Source: Paracoccus binzhouensis (GTDB lineage: Bacteria; Pseudomonadota; Alphaproteobacteria; Rhodobacterales; Rhodobacteraceae). Taken from it: DNA of 64,000 nt. Shown here piece after piece: positions 48,123 through 57,133 of this stretch. The DNA lies in the NCBI RefSeq assembly GCF_016446475.1, contig NZ_JAEHFP010000002.1, positions 62,001 to 126,000 on the forward strand. Reading direction: 5' to 3'. Both the position numbers and the translations under genes were made by a program. Below the pieces are notes generated by a model. It was given only the letters and a program-made list of their open reading frames with translations. It was not told the origin of the DNA and made no database searches. Position 1 is the stretch's first letter; each line of letters begins with the position of its first letter.

Positions 48123-51100
48123 TCAGAAGCTCAGCGTTACAGCCTTGGGCGCACCCCGCCCGACAAGGGCGGAGAGCTGATGGATGCGGATGTCGAGCGT
48201 GTCGCCGGGGGCGAGTAGCTCGCCCCAGTCTGCGGTCTGCTGGGCGGCGGTGTAGACAGCGCTGGTGATCGTGCTGCCGAGCACACGGTTCACGGTGGCG
48301 CCGTCGAGGATCTCGACCTCGTAGGCTTCGAGCTCCTCGGTCAGCGGCACCTCAAGCCCGCCCCAGCTGTCGGCGGCCAGTCCGCGGGACCGGCGTATCC
48401 AACGGATCGTCAGATCGCCGGACGTGCGGGGCTTGCGCCACGGCTGCTCGACATGGACGACGGAGAACGGCCGCAGCCCGATGCCCGACGGCGTGAAGGT
48501 CTGCGCGACATAGGTCTCGTCGCTGACTGGACGGCTCGCGGGGCCAATGCGCCAGTTCCACGGGATACCAAGGTCGGCCTCGGCGATCGGTAGCGACGCC
48601 AGCGCAGTGTCCAGCACCACGACCCGCGCGCCCGCAGGCGCCGGATTGCCCATGGCAACCTCGGTGCCGCGCTGGCCGCGCAGGAGCCGGGTGAGCCGAT
48701 ACCGACCCGGCGCCAGCAGTTCGGCCGCGCCCGCCTGCACGATCTCCCAGACGTCGGGCGCACTCTCGATGGCGAGCGCATTGGCGCCGCCGAACAGCGT
48801 CAGGTCGGTGACGCTTTCCAGCGTGCCGGTCAACAGGTCGACGACCAGCGTATTGCCGAGATCAAAGCGCGAGGTGGGGCCCGCGTAGAGGTCCGAGACC
48901 AGTGTCCCGATCCGGGCGCGACTGCCGAACGTGGTCAGCAACTCGAAGCCATCCGTGGAAGGGCTGCGGAACACCGCCATCTCGCCGGGCCAGGGAACCG
49001 CGTGCGCCGCAATGAGGGGCCGATGCGCGGGCTGGTCCTCGGTCAGTTGCGGCAGGTCCATCAGCACCGCCTCCGGCGTGCCGAACACGACCGCCCGCGT
49101 CAGCGAGGCCGCGCGGGGATCGCCGGGCGGCAGATCGTAGGTCGCGCGGTCCTGGCGGACCGCCTCGATGCCGCGCGCCTCGGCGTCGGCGATCGAGACG
49201 AGCCGCAGATCGACCAGCCGCCCGTCATGCTCCAGCCGGATCGCGTCGGCCGGATCGAGCGCGAGCCGCGAGGGCGGCAGACGGAACGCCGCCGTCTCGC
49301 GGCCCACCCACGCCTCCATCAGCGCGCGGCGGCAGCGGCGTTCGGCTTCCTCGGGCGGCACGGCCATCGGGAAGGACTCGGACGCGATCCGGGTCGTGTC
49401 CACGGTGATCCGTCGCGCCTCGACGAGGGCCGCGTCGTAGTCCTCGTCGGCGCGGGCGACCTGCCATTTCAGCGCCTGCGGCAGCTCGGTCTCCTGGCCC
49501 CGCGTCAGCTCCAGCACGTCGCCCTCGCGGGGGGCGACCAGATCGTCGGGCTCGAGGGTGACGACCGACGCCCGGCCGCGCATGATGAAGCGGATCACGC
49601 CCTCGGTCTCCACCGCGTCGAACCCGAAATGCCGCGACAGCGTCGTGATCGAGGCGCGCGGGCTTTCGAGCGCCGTGATGGCGTAGCCTTCCACCGCGCC
49701 CCAGAGGCCAGAAACGTCGATCCGGGACTCGGATAGCCCGGCGCGCAGACAGAGATGGCGGACCAGTGCGGCCAGCGACACCGCGCCGAGCCGCCCCGTC
49801 AGCCAATGGCCTAGCCGCCAGTTCTGCCCGTCCGTCCAGACGTCGGTCAGCGCCGGAAAGAACGGATAGGGCCGCGCGTCCCAGGTCCAGGCGGCGCATT
49901 CGGGGACCTGCACCATCCGGCCGCCGTAGACTGAGGAAACAGGGTTGTTCGCCGCGGTGCCCCACCAGAGATACGTCGCCTCGAGATAGGCGCGCTGGAT
50001 GGCGTCGTCGCGCCAGCCCCGCGAGAAATGCGGCGTGAAGCTCTCGGACGACTTCGGGTCGAAGAAGACGTTCGGCTGGTTCGTGCCCCGGTCGATGGCG
50101 GGACAGCCGAGCTCGGTGAACCAGACGGGTTTCGACTGCGGCGCCCATGCCGTCGGCGTCCCGCTCTCCACGCCGCCGGGACGGTTGTAGTGCGCGTTCG
50201 ACCACCAGGCGCGCAAATCCTTGTAGCGGAAGACCCACGGCTTGCTGGCGGCGCCGTCCGTGATCGGCGTGCGCACTTGCACCGACCGGTCCGCCGCACT
50301 GGCATAGAACCAGTCGAAACCTTCGCCGCCCGCGATGTTCCCCTGCAGGTAGGCGCGGTCGTAGATCGCGGGCCAGCCCTCGGCCGCGTCGAGATGCTCG
50401 AAGCCGTCCCGCCAGTCGGAGAGCGGCATGTAATTGTCGATCCCGACGAAATCGATCTCCGGATCGGCCCAGAGCGAGTCGAGATGGAAGAACACGTCGC
50501 CGCTGCCATCGCCCGGCTGGTGCCCGAAATACTCCGACCAGTCCGCCGCATAGCCGATCCTGGTGCTCGCTCCGAGGATCGAGCGGACATCCGCGAGCAG
50601 GTCCCGATAGGCCTGCACCGCCGGATAGGTGCTGGCGCCCGAGCGGATCGTCGTCAGCCCCGGCATCTCGGTCCCGATCAGGAAGGCATCGACCCCGCCC
50701 GCCGCCGCGCAGAGATGGGCGTAGTGCAGCACCATGCGGCGCAGGCCCCAGTCGCCGGGAGAGCCGGTCCACGAAACCGTTTGACCCGAGACGCTGAAGC
50801 TCGCGGGCGTGGCTGCGCCGAACAGCGCCGCGACCTGGCTTGCCGCCGTGGCGGTCTTGTCCACGGTCCCGGCGTAGCCCGCCGCGGGCGAACAGGTGAT
50901 CCGGCCGCGCCAGGGGAAGGCAGGCTGGCCCGTCTCTGCGGCGTTGTCCGAATACGGGTTCGGCAGGCTGTTGCCGGGCGGCACGTCCATCAGGATGAAC
51001 GGGTAGAAGGTCACGCGCAGCCCGCGCGCCTTCATCTCCTGGACCGCCTGCACCACCGCGAAGTCGGACGGCGTGCCGCCATAGACCGGGCGATCCTCTG

Positions 51101-52088
51101 CATCCCGGCTGACGAGGAAGGCGCTGGCGCGGCTGACGCCGTTGACCGACCAGCTGGCGGGCGTGGTCGACTTGGCCGACACCTCGACGCCCGGCCGGAC
51201 CTTGCAGGAGCCCGCGCGCAGATCGTCGCCGAACCAGGCGACGACGAGGCTGACGCTCTCGACCGCAGGGGCCATGGCCTGCAGCCGGTCCAGCGCCTCC
51301 TGCATGTCGGTGGAGTCGGCCAGCGCGTTCAGGTTCTCCGGCACCGTCGCGCCGCCATCGGTCTTGCGGATGGCCTGCGTGGCGTAGGTGAACTCGCCCG
51401 AGGCGGGGATCATGGTGACGGCGCGGGTCAGCCCCTCGGCGGTGTCGGGATCGGCGAGTGGCCGGAACACCTCGAAGGAGAGCTGCGGCAGGCGGTTGCC
51501 GTAGGTGGAGAGCGCCAGCTCCTCGAAGACGACATAAGCGGTGCCGCGATAGGCGGGTGTGCTGGCCGCGCCCATCCTGGCCGCGATGAACGGATCCGCC
51601 GTCTGCGCCTCGTCGCCCGGATACCAGCGCCATGTGACGCCGGAGAGGTCCATCGGCTTGCCGTCGGCCCAGATGCGGCCGATGCCGGTGATCGGCCCCT
51701 CGCAGAGCGCCACGGCGAAGCTGGCATAGTAGAGGTACTCGGTCGTCTTGACCTTGCCGCCCCCGCCGCCCTTGCCGCCGCCCTGCGTGGTGGTCCTGGT
51801 CTCCTCGCGGAAATCCGTCGCCCAGATGATGTTGCCGCCCATCCGCATCCGGCCATGGAGCCGCGGGATCACCGCGCCTTCGGTGGCCGAGGTGATGCGC
51901 AAGGTGTCGAGCCGCGCGCCCTCGATGCGCTGCGTCGGCGCCAGCGACGAGATGATCCAGCTGTCGACGACAGAGCCGATGCTGGAGCCGATGAACCCGC
52001 CGATGGTCGCGGCGCTGACCCCGAGGATCGCGCCGCCGATCGAACCGCCAATGGCGGCGCCGGCCGCGCCGAGAACGAGGGTGGCCAT
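48123..52088 (-). CDS. Large GTA-like tail-tip / host-specificity protein
   Basis: This 1321-residue protein is the baseplate hub found in gene transfer agents and related phages. A glycine/alanine-rich hydrophobic N-terminus (residues 1-45) precedes a domain with RLHGRMRMGGNIIWATDFREE. A GTA TIM-barrel-like region follows around residues 400-700 (FVGIDNYMPLSDWRDG, FTELGCPAIDRG), then phage-tail_3-type and C-terminal beta domains. It is probably the adhesin and glycan-binding tip. It is followed by DUF2793 and preceded by NlpC, DUF2163 and DUF2460 genes, the GTA order. Confidence 0.93.
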   Translation of the reverse strand: MATLVLGAAGAAIGGSIGGAILGVSAATIGGFIGSSIGSVVDSWIISSLAPTQRIEGARLDTLRITSATEGAVIPRLHGRMRMGGNIIWATDFREETRTTTQGGGKGGGGGKVKTTEYLYYASFAVALCEGPITGIGRIWADGKPMDLSGVTWRWYPGDEAQTADPFIAARMGAASTPAYRGTAYVVFEELALSTYGNRLPQLSFEVFRPLADPDTAEGLTRAVTMIPASGEFTYATQAIRKTDGGATVPENLNALADSTDMQEALDRLQAMAPAVESVSLVVAWFGDDLRAGSCKVRPGVEVSAKSTTPASWSVNGVSRASAFLVSRDAEDRPVYGGTPSDFAVVQAVQEMKARGLRVTFYPFILMDVPPGNSLPNPYSDNAAETGQPAFPWRGRITCSPAAGYAGTVDKTATAASQVAALFGAATPASFSVSGQTVSWTGSPGDWGLRRMVLHYAHLCAAAGGVDAFLIGTEMPGLTTIRSGASTYPAVQAYRDLLADVRSILGASTRIGYAADWSEYFGHQPGDGSGDVFFHLDSLWADPEIDFVGIDNYMPLSDWRDGFEHLDAAEGWPAIYDRAYLQGNIAGGEGFDWFYASAADRSVQVRTPITDGAASKPWVFRYKDLRAWWSNAHYNRPGGVESGTPTAWAPQSKPVWFTELGCPAIDRGTNQPNVFFDPKSSESFTPHFSRGWRDDAIQRAYLEATYLWWGTAANNPVSSVYGGRMVQVPECAAWTWDARPYPFFPALTDVWTDGQNWRLGHWLTGRLGAVSLAALVRHLCLRAGLSESRIDVSGLWGAVEGYAITALESPRASITTLSRHFGFDAVETEGVIRFIMRGRASVVTLEPDDLVAPREGDVLELTRGQETELPQALKWQVARADEDYDAALVEARRITVDTTRIASESFPMAVPPEEAERRCRRALMEAWVGRETAAFRLPPSRLALDPADAIRLEHDGRLVDLRLVSIADAEARGIEAVRQDRATYDLPPGDPRAASLTRAVVFGTPEAVLMDLPQLTEDQPAHRPLIAAHAVPWPGEMAVFRSPSTDGFELLTTFGSRARIGTLVSDLYAGPTSRFDLGNTLVVDLLTGTLESVTDLTLFGGANALAIESAPDVWEIVQAGAAELLAPGRYRLTRLLRGQRGTEVAMGNPAPAGARVVVLDTALASLPIAEADLGIPWNWRIGPASRPVSDETYVAQTFTPSGIGLRPFSVVHVEQPWRKPRTSGDLTIRWIRRSRGLAADSWGGLEVPLTEELEAYEVEILDGATVNRVLGSTITSAVYTAAQQTADWGELLAPGDTLDIRIHQLSALVGRGAPKAVTLSF

Positions 52089-52098
52089 GTCGGGGGTC

Positions 52099-52533
52099 TC
52101 AGCGTTGCGGAAACAGGAAGGCGAAGGCGATGCGCCGCCGCCAGGATGGGGTGAGCGGCTCCTCGATCACGCCGAGCCGCTCGTAGGCATGGAGGAAGAT
52201 GTCGGGCCCGGTCACGATCCCGACATGCTTTGCGATGGCGCGCGGCTTCATGCGGAACAGCACCAGCGCACCGGGGCCTGCCTCGGCGGGCGACACCTCG
52301 ATCATCATCCGCCGCGCGCCTTCGGCCAGCACCTCGCGCGGACCGGTCTCGCCCCAGTCGCGGCTGTAGGCAGGGATCGGGAACGGCTCGGGGCCGACAA
52401 CCTCGCGCCAGACGCCCCGCGCCAGCCCGAGGCAGTCGCAGCCGACGCCCCGCAGGCTGGCCTGGTCGTGGTAGGGCGTGCCGAGCCAGGACCGTGCGAT
52501 GGCGATGACGCGGGTGGGATCGGCGGTGGTCAC
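52099..52533 (-). CDS. NlpC/P60-family tail peptidase
   Basis: This 144-residue protein has the NlpC/P60 catalytic elements: Cys in GVGCDCLGLARGVWRE, His in AKHVGIVTG and the aromatic strand FLHAYERLGV. In GTA-like tails this enzyme opens peptidoglycan during DNA entry. It overlaps the DUF2163 gene by 4 bases. Confidence 0.92.
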   Translation of the reverse strand: MTTADPTRVIAIARSWLGTPYHDQASLRGVGCDCLGLARGVWREVVGPEPFPIPAYSRDWGETGPREVLAEGARRMMIEVSPAEAGPGALVLFRMKPRAIAKHVGIVTGPDIFLHAYERLGVIEEPLTPSWRRRIAFAFLFPQR

Positions 52534-53414
52534 AGCACGGACCCCTCGTGCCCGCCATCCTTGGTGGCGTAGCGAAGCACGGCATCCTGGCCGGGGACGT
52601 GCGGGAAGCCGCGGAAGTTGACGGTGTTGGCGAACTTGGCGCCGCAGGTCTCGATGCGCTTGTCGCAGCCCGCACGGATGGTGAAGGCGTCGCCCTCGGC
52701 GATCGCGCGCACCGGCGCCTCGAGCAGGGTCAGCACGGCGATGCCGTCCGTCACGTCATGGCCGAGCACCTCGGTGCGCCGCCCGGCATTCGCGCCGCTC
52801 GTCCAGTCCAGCGTGCCGAAGGTGAACCAGCCGGAGGCGAAGCCGCCGAGGCCCGAGGCGGTGAAGGCACGGTCGCGCAGGAGATCGATGACCGCGCCCG
52901 TGCCCTTGAACGCCGGATCCTCCAGATCGACGCCGCAGCGCGCATCGCCGAGCGCGGCGTCGCAGGTCGCCTGGAAGGTCCGCCCGACCGTCTGGCCCAG
53001 CACATGGGCCAGCGAGCGGACTTCGGCGACGAAGGCCAGCCGCCCACGCCGGATCTGGCCGATGGCCCCGCGCCGCATCAGGACGCGCTGGCTCGTGTCG
53101 GCCCAGTTCACCCGCCAGACCTCGACCTCAGCATTGTCCCAGCGGCCATCGAGAATGTCGGTCTCGGTGATCCGGTCGGATGTCAGCACGCCCTCGGCGT
53201 CCTGCGCATCGACGGACAGGTCCGAGCCCGACCGCACTTCGGAGGCCGTGAGCCCGCTATCGGACTCGAAGTCGGTGCCGTCGAAGCTGAGTGTCCGGTC
53301 GTGGTCGGTGAAACCGAAGGCAACACCATCCGCGCGAGCGATCCGCCAGCACCAGGCGAGCGTCGTCGTGCCCTCGTCGAGATGGGCCTGCAGGGCGGGA
53401 TCAAGGGTCTTCAT
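52530..53414 (-). CDS. DUF2163 tail protein (GTA gp13-like)
   Basis: This 294-residue protein starts at ATG 53414. The N-terminal DUF2163 domain (TTTLAWCWRIARADGVAFGFTDHDRTL) and C-terminal BR0599-like domain (AGCDKRIETCGAKFANTVNFRGFPHVPG) with conserved Cys match GTA tail hub proteins. It lies between DUF2460 and NlpC genes, overlapping each by 4 bases. Confidence 0.92.
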   Translation of the reverse strand: MKTLDPALQAHLDEGTTTLAWCWRIARADGVAFGFTDHDRTLSFDGTDFESDSGLTASEVRSGSDLSVDAQDAEGVLTSDRITETDILDGRWDNAEVEVWRVNWADTSQRVLMRRGAIGQIRRGRLAFVAEVRSLAHVLGQTVGRTFQATCDAALGDARCGVDLEDPAFKGTGAVIDLLRDRAFTASGLGGFASGWFTFGTLDWTSGANAGRRTEVLGHDVTDGIAVLTLLEAPVRAIAEGDAFTIRAGCDKRIETCGAKFANTVNFRGFPHVPGQDAVLRYATKDGGHEGSVL

Positions 53415-54037
53415 CGGCGTAGTTCCAGCAGCGGAATGGAAGTGATCGAGCCGAGACGGTCGAGATCGAGCGTGACGTCGAGCACGTCGGTGTCGAAACG
53501 GACGGGCACGTCGAATTCGAAGCCCGCGGTGATGGCGACGCCGGAACCTGGCGCAGTACCGAAGGTGACGACGCCAATGGCGGTGTCGACCGACCAGCCG
53601 GAGGGCTGCTCGACCCCGCCGAGCGCAACGCGCACGGTGCCCGCCACCGGCTTGGCGATGGCGCGCGACCAGGATTGCGCCCCCGAGGCGTAGCGCTTGA
53701 CCAGCTGGAAGGCGCTCGTCGTGCCGTCGCCGGTGCCGATCGCCTGGTCGGTCGGCGCTGGTGTGCCCGAAGGCAGACAGGACTTGTGATCGCCCCAGTC
53801 CTTGAAGCGGAAGCCGTGGAGGCGACCGTTCCGCGCCTCGAAGAAGGCGACGACGGCGGCGAGATCGTCCGCGCGGCGGATGCCGTAGGCCACGTCGTAG
53901 CGGCGGCGCGAGTTCGCCCAGCTGGCGTTGCGCTCTTCGTCGCCCGAGGCGAGCTCGACGATCTGGGTGCGCCGCTCCGGCCCGCCCCGCGCGCCGCGGC
54001 TGATGTTGTCCGGAAACCGGACCTCGTGGAACGCCAT
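53411..54037 (-). CDS. DUF2460 tail protein (GTA gp12-like)
   Basis: This 208-residue protein begins FHEVRFPDNISRGARGGPERRTQI and contains RYDVAYGIRRADDLAAVVAFFEARNGRLHGFRFKDWGD, the DUF2460 signature. It is a distal tail protein linking the tube end to the hub. The gene overlaps DUF2163 by 4 bases and follows the tape measure gene closely. Confidence 0.93.
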   Translation of the reverse strand: MAFHEVRFPDNISRGARGGPERRTQIVELASGDEERNASWANSRRRYDVAYGIRRADDLAAVVAFFEARNGRLHGFRFKDWGDHKSCLPSGTPAPTDQAIGTGDGTTSAFQLVKRYASGAQSWSRAIAKPVAGTVRVALGGVEQPSGWSVDTAIGVVTFGTAPGSGVAITAGFEFDVPVRFDTDVLDVTLDLDRLGSITSIPLLELRR

Positions 54038-54040
54038 GGT

Positions 54041-56458
54041 TCAAAGCCCCCTGCGCCCGAGCGAAACGGCGCGAGCGATGTCGGCGGCAACCTGCGTGCG
54101 GGATTGCCGGAAGCTCTCGGCGTCGCGCGCCATGATGGTGACGTTGACGCCGCCGCCGGCGCCGTAGGCCTGCGCCTCGCGCCGCGACAGCACCCGTTCG
54201 CCGCGTTGCAGGATCGCGGGCACCTCGTCATGGCGAAGTCCGGCCATCCCGCCAGAATGCATCCGGGGCGCGGCGGCGAAGGCCATGGCCGGGACCATGC
54301 GGGACGGCCCGGCCGATCCGACCATCCCGCCCGCATGCAGGACGTTGGCGAAGATGCCGCCCGCACCGGAGAACACGCCGGAGAGTGCATTGGCGATCGG
54401 CCCGAGGATGAACCGCCGCGCCGCGAGCTGGGCGAGATCGGCCAGCAGCGAGGTGACCAGATCGCGGAAGTTCAGCTTGCCGGTCTTCACGAACTCCCCG
54501 ACCGCGTTCTCGGCCGACTGGAAAGCGCCGACGAGGCTCTGGCCAATGTCGCCACCGATGTCGCGGGCCTTGCTGGCGTAATCCGACAGCGCGGCGGTGA
54601 CGGCCTGCCAGCCGGTGACGGCAGCCTCTGTCGCGGGCTCCGCCGCAGCGGCGGCAGCCCCGGCCGCCGCACCGGCACCCGTCGCGGCGCGCCCGGCTTC
54701 ACCAAGCGCCGTCTCCAGCCGTTCGGCCGCGCCGGTGGCCTCGGTCAGCGCATCGGCACTGGCCTCGTCGGTGCCGCGCACCGCATCGCGCAGGGCCTGC
54801 CAGCTTTCCAGTGGCGCGCGGGCTCCTTCGGCGAGATCGCGCGCCGCGCCAATGTAGAGGTTCGCAGACTCGAGCGCCCTGTTCGCCGCATCGGTCAGAC
54901 CGAGATCGGGCGCGGTCAGCGGGTTGTCCTCGAAGGCCCTGTCGAACGCCGCCTGCGCCGCCGTCGTGGCAGCACTGGCCGCCCCTTCGAAGCGGTTCTC
55001 GATCTCGCCGAGATCGAGGTCGGGCACCAGCGTGATGCGGCGCTCCGACCCCAGCGCTTCCAGCCCCTGGTTGATGCCGCCAATGAAGCCGTTGATGCGC
55101 GAGACCACGCCGTTCAGCATCGCCTCGACGCCGTCGACCAGGCTGTTGGCCGCCTGGAACGCCAGATCGCCGATGGCAGCAGGCAGCAGGCCCCAGATCG
55201 CCTTGATCGCCTCGTAGGCGCCCTCGAACGTGTTCGCGGCGGTGTTGCCGAAGCCCACGACGCTTTCGATGGCGCTCTGCATGCCGGAGGCGGCGTCCGC
55301 CTTCAGGTCGAAGAACATCGCCGTGGCGGCTGCACCCGCCGCAGCGGCGCCCATGCGGATCCGCCCCCAGACCTCGACCGCGAGGTCCTTCAGTAGCGAC
55401 ATCGCCTCGCCAAAGCCGCCCGCGCCGGACACGAGGCGGGTGAACTGATAGACGAGCTCGCCCGCGCCGACGATCAGCGCGCCTATGCCGGTGCGGATCA
55501 GCGCCCCGCGCAGGACGACCAACGCCGTGGCGAGGCCCCGCACGGAGAGCGCCGCCGCAGCCATGCCGGCGACCCAGCGACCGGCGAGGAAAGCTGCGAA
55601 GGTGGCGGCATAGGTGGTCAGGCGGCCGATGTTGTCGAAGAGCCCGCGGATCGCGATGCCCAGCGGCCCGGTGCGGCTGGCGACCGCCGCCATCGCGTTG
55701 GCGACGGCTTCCAACGCCGGAGCCGCGGCAACGGCCAGCTGGTTCGACAGCCCGCGCCAGATCAGCCCGAGCCGGGAGATGGCATCGTTCGTCCGCTCGA
55801 TCTGGTCGGCGTCCTGTTCGGAGACGACCACTCCGAACGCGAGGACGTCCTCGGTCGCCTGGCGCAGCGTCGCGGTGTCGATCCGCGACATGGCGATTGA
55901 GCCTTCTTCGCCGAAAAGCTGGCCCGCGACAGCCGCGCGTTCGGCGGCGGGCACGAAGCTCTCGATGGCGGCGTTGATCGCACCCACGCGCTGGTCCAGC
56001 GGCAGGGCGATCAGCTCGTTGGCGGAAAGGCCCAGCCGGTCGAGCGCGTCGGCGGCTGGACCGGTCCCGGCGGCCGCCTGGCTGAGACGGCGCGTCAGAT
56101 CCTTGGTGGCCTGCTCGATGCCGGACATCGACACACCGGCCAGCTCGCCCGCGCGCTCCAGCGTCTGGATCGAGGCGACGGTGGTGCCGAGCGACTGGGC
56201 GAGCTTGGCCTGTGCATCGACCGTCTGCAGGCCGGACCGGATCATCGCCACGCCCGCGGCTGCAGCGGCTGCCACGGCGGCAGCGGCCGCGACCCGCACC
56301 CGCCGCGAGAAGGCCGCGAGCCGGGCGTTGGCCGCCTCCATCTCCCGGCTCAGCCGTCCGAAGCCGCGCGACCCGGCTTCGCCGACACCTTCCAGCTCGG
56401 CGCGCACCTGCCGTCCACCCACGGCCGCGAGGCGGACGCTGACTCTCTTCTCAGCCAT
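54041..56458 (-). CDS. Phage tail tape measure protein
   Basis: This 805-residue protein is largely alpha-helical and Ala-rich, with an N-terminal coiled-coil region, central hydrophobic segments (YAATFAAFLAGRWVAGMAAAALS, then GIGALIVGAGELVYQF) and a C-terminal GTA-like end (LRHDEVPAILQRGERVLSRREAQAYG). It sets tail length and helps DNA injection. It overlaps the frameshifted chaperone extension (stop at 56451) at its start. Confidence 0.92.
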   Translation of the reverse strand: MAEKRVSVRLAAVGGRQVRAELEGVGEAGSRGFGRLSREMEAANARLAAFSRRVRVAAAAAVAAAAAAGVAMIRSGLQTVDAQAKLAQSLGTTVASIQTLERAGELAGVSMSGIEQATKDLTRRLSQAAAGTGPAADALDRLGLSANELIALPLDQRVGAINAAIESFVPAAERAAVAGQLFGEEGSIAMSRIDTATLRQATEDVLAFGVVVSEQDADQIERTNDAISRLGLIWRGLSNQLAVAAAPALEAVANAMAAVASRTGPLGIAIRGLFDNIGRLTTYAATFAAFLAGRWVAGMAAAALSVRGLATALVVLRGALIRTGIGALIVGAGELVYQFTRLVSGAGGFGEAMSLLKDLAVEVWGRIRMGAAAAGAAATAMFFDLKADAASGMQSAIESVVGFGNTAANTFEGAYEAIKAIWGLLPAAIGDLAFQAANSLVDGVEAMLNGVVSRINGFIGGINQGLEALGSERRITLVPDLDLGEIENRFEGAASAATTAAQAAFDRAFEDNPLTAPDLGLTDAANRALESANLYIGAARDLAEGARAPLESWQALRDAVRGTDEASADALTEATGAAERLETALGEAGRAATGAGAAAGAAAAAAEPATEAAVTGWQAVTAALSDYASKARDIGGDIGQSLVGAFQSAENAVGEFVKTGKLNFRDLVTSLLADLAQLAARRFILGPIANALSGVFSGAGGIFANVLHAGGMVGSAGPSRMVPAMAFAAAPRMHSGGMAGLRHDEVPAILQRGERVLSRREAQAYGAGGGVNVTIMARDAESFRQSRTQVAADIARAVSLGRRGL

Positions 56459-56789
56459 GGGACTGTTCCATCTGTTCGTTGAGTTTGGCGACCATCACCG
56501 CCTCGATGACGGGCAGCAGTTCGGCCATGGCGAGCGGCGGCACGCCGAGCGCGTCACCGAGCGCCAGCGCGGCCGACATGTCCCAGCCGATCACCGCGCC
56601 CGGCAGCACGCGCAGCTGGCCACCGAGACGGCCGACCAGGTCCCAGACCTGCCAACCCTCCGGCGTTTCCGGACGGTTCAGCCGCGCCGGGCAGTCCGGG
56701 CAGGCTTGCGCGCTGGCTCCGCAGGGTTCGCAACCCTCGCAGTATCGCTCGCCCCCGCCGAAGGACCATTTGGCGAGAGCGCGGAGGCG
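56451..56789 (-). CDS. GT-type extension of the tail assembly chaperone (via -1 frameshift)
   Basis: Read in the -1 frame after the slippery site, 112 residues stay open to a stop overlapping the tape measure start. They include a Cys-rich knuckle (YCEGCEPCGASAQACPDCPARL) and a conserved-looking C-terminal part (WQVWDLVGRLGGQLRVLPGAV, then GWDMSAALALGDALGVPP), resembling the DUF7697 family. Fused to the upstream protein it would make a 226-residue GT product, as in lambda. It may also be translated independently, but no good start is visible. Confidence 0.72.
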   Translation of the reverse strand, partial: RLRALAKWSFGGGERYCEGCEPCGASAQACPDCPARLNRPETPEGWQVWDLVGRLGGQLRVLPGAVIGWDMSAALALGDALGVPPLAMAELLPVIEAVMVAKLNEQMEQSHG

Positions 56790-57133
56790 TTTTTTTCCTG
56801 CTCCAGCAGCAGGCCCTTCGAGACGTAGGTCAACTGGAAGGCCTCGAAGATCGGCCAGACATCGAGAGCCGCGTCTATGGCCTCGGGACTGGGATCGATC
56901 GGCTTGCCGTCAGCATCGCCCACGCCCTCCCAGGCAATCACCGCGCGCCGCGCCAGCGCTTTGGCGAAGGCGACGGCGCGCTCCTCGTCGGAAGCCTCCT
57001 CGGGCACCGCCTCGACGGCGGGGTCGCTGCGCGTCGCGACCATCAGGGCGGTCGTCAGCGGGCGCAGTTGCACCCGGACGCCGGGGGCGAGGTCATGCCA
57101 GCGCGGCGCGTTGGTCAGGTCGAGCGTCAGCAT
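56678..57133 (-). CDS. Tail assembly chaperone, short (G-like) form
   Basis: This 151-residue protein (ATG 57133, overlapping the tail tube stop) starts LTLDLTNAPRWHDLAPGVRVQLRPLTTALMVA and is helical (ERAVAFAKALARRAVIAWEGVGDADG), like GTA gp10-type and lambda gpG chaperones that coat the tape measure. The in-frame product ends in an Ala/Pro/Arg-rich tail; the alternative -1 product carries the T-like domain. Confidence 0.85.
   Translation of the reverse strand: MLTLDLTNAPRWHDLAPGVRVQLRPLTTALMVATRSDPAVEAVPEEASDEERAVAFAKALARRAVIAWEGVGDADGKPIDPSPEAIDAALDVWPIFEAFQLTYVSKGLLLEQEKNASALSPNGPSAGASDTARVANPAEPARKPARTARRG
56789..56795 (-). promoter_or_regulatory. A-AAA-AAC programmed -1 frameshift site
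   Basis: In the zero frame the codons read GAA AAA AAC (E113-K114-N115), forming the classic X-XXY-YYZ heptamer A-AAA-AAC. Slipping back one base moves ribosomes into an open frame that reaches the tape measure start. Similar shifts make gpG-T in many tailed phages. Confidence 0.75.

Noticed and set aside
50028..52154. 708-codon plus-strand open frame opposite the tail-tip gene
   Set aside because: Antisense shadow; the minus-strand protein has recognisable GTA tail domains.
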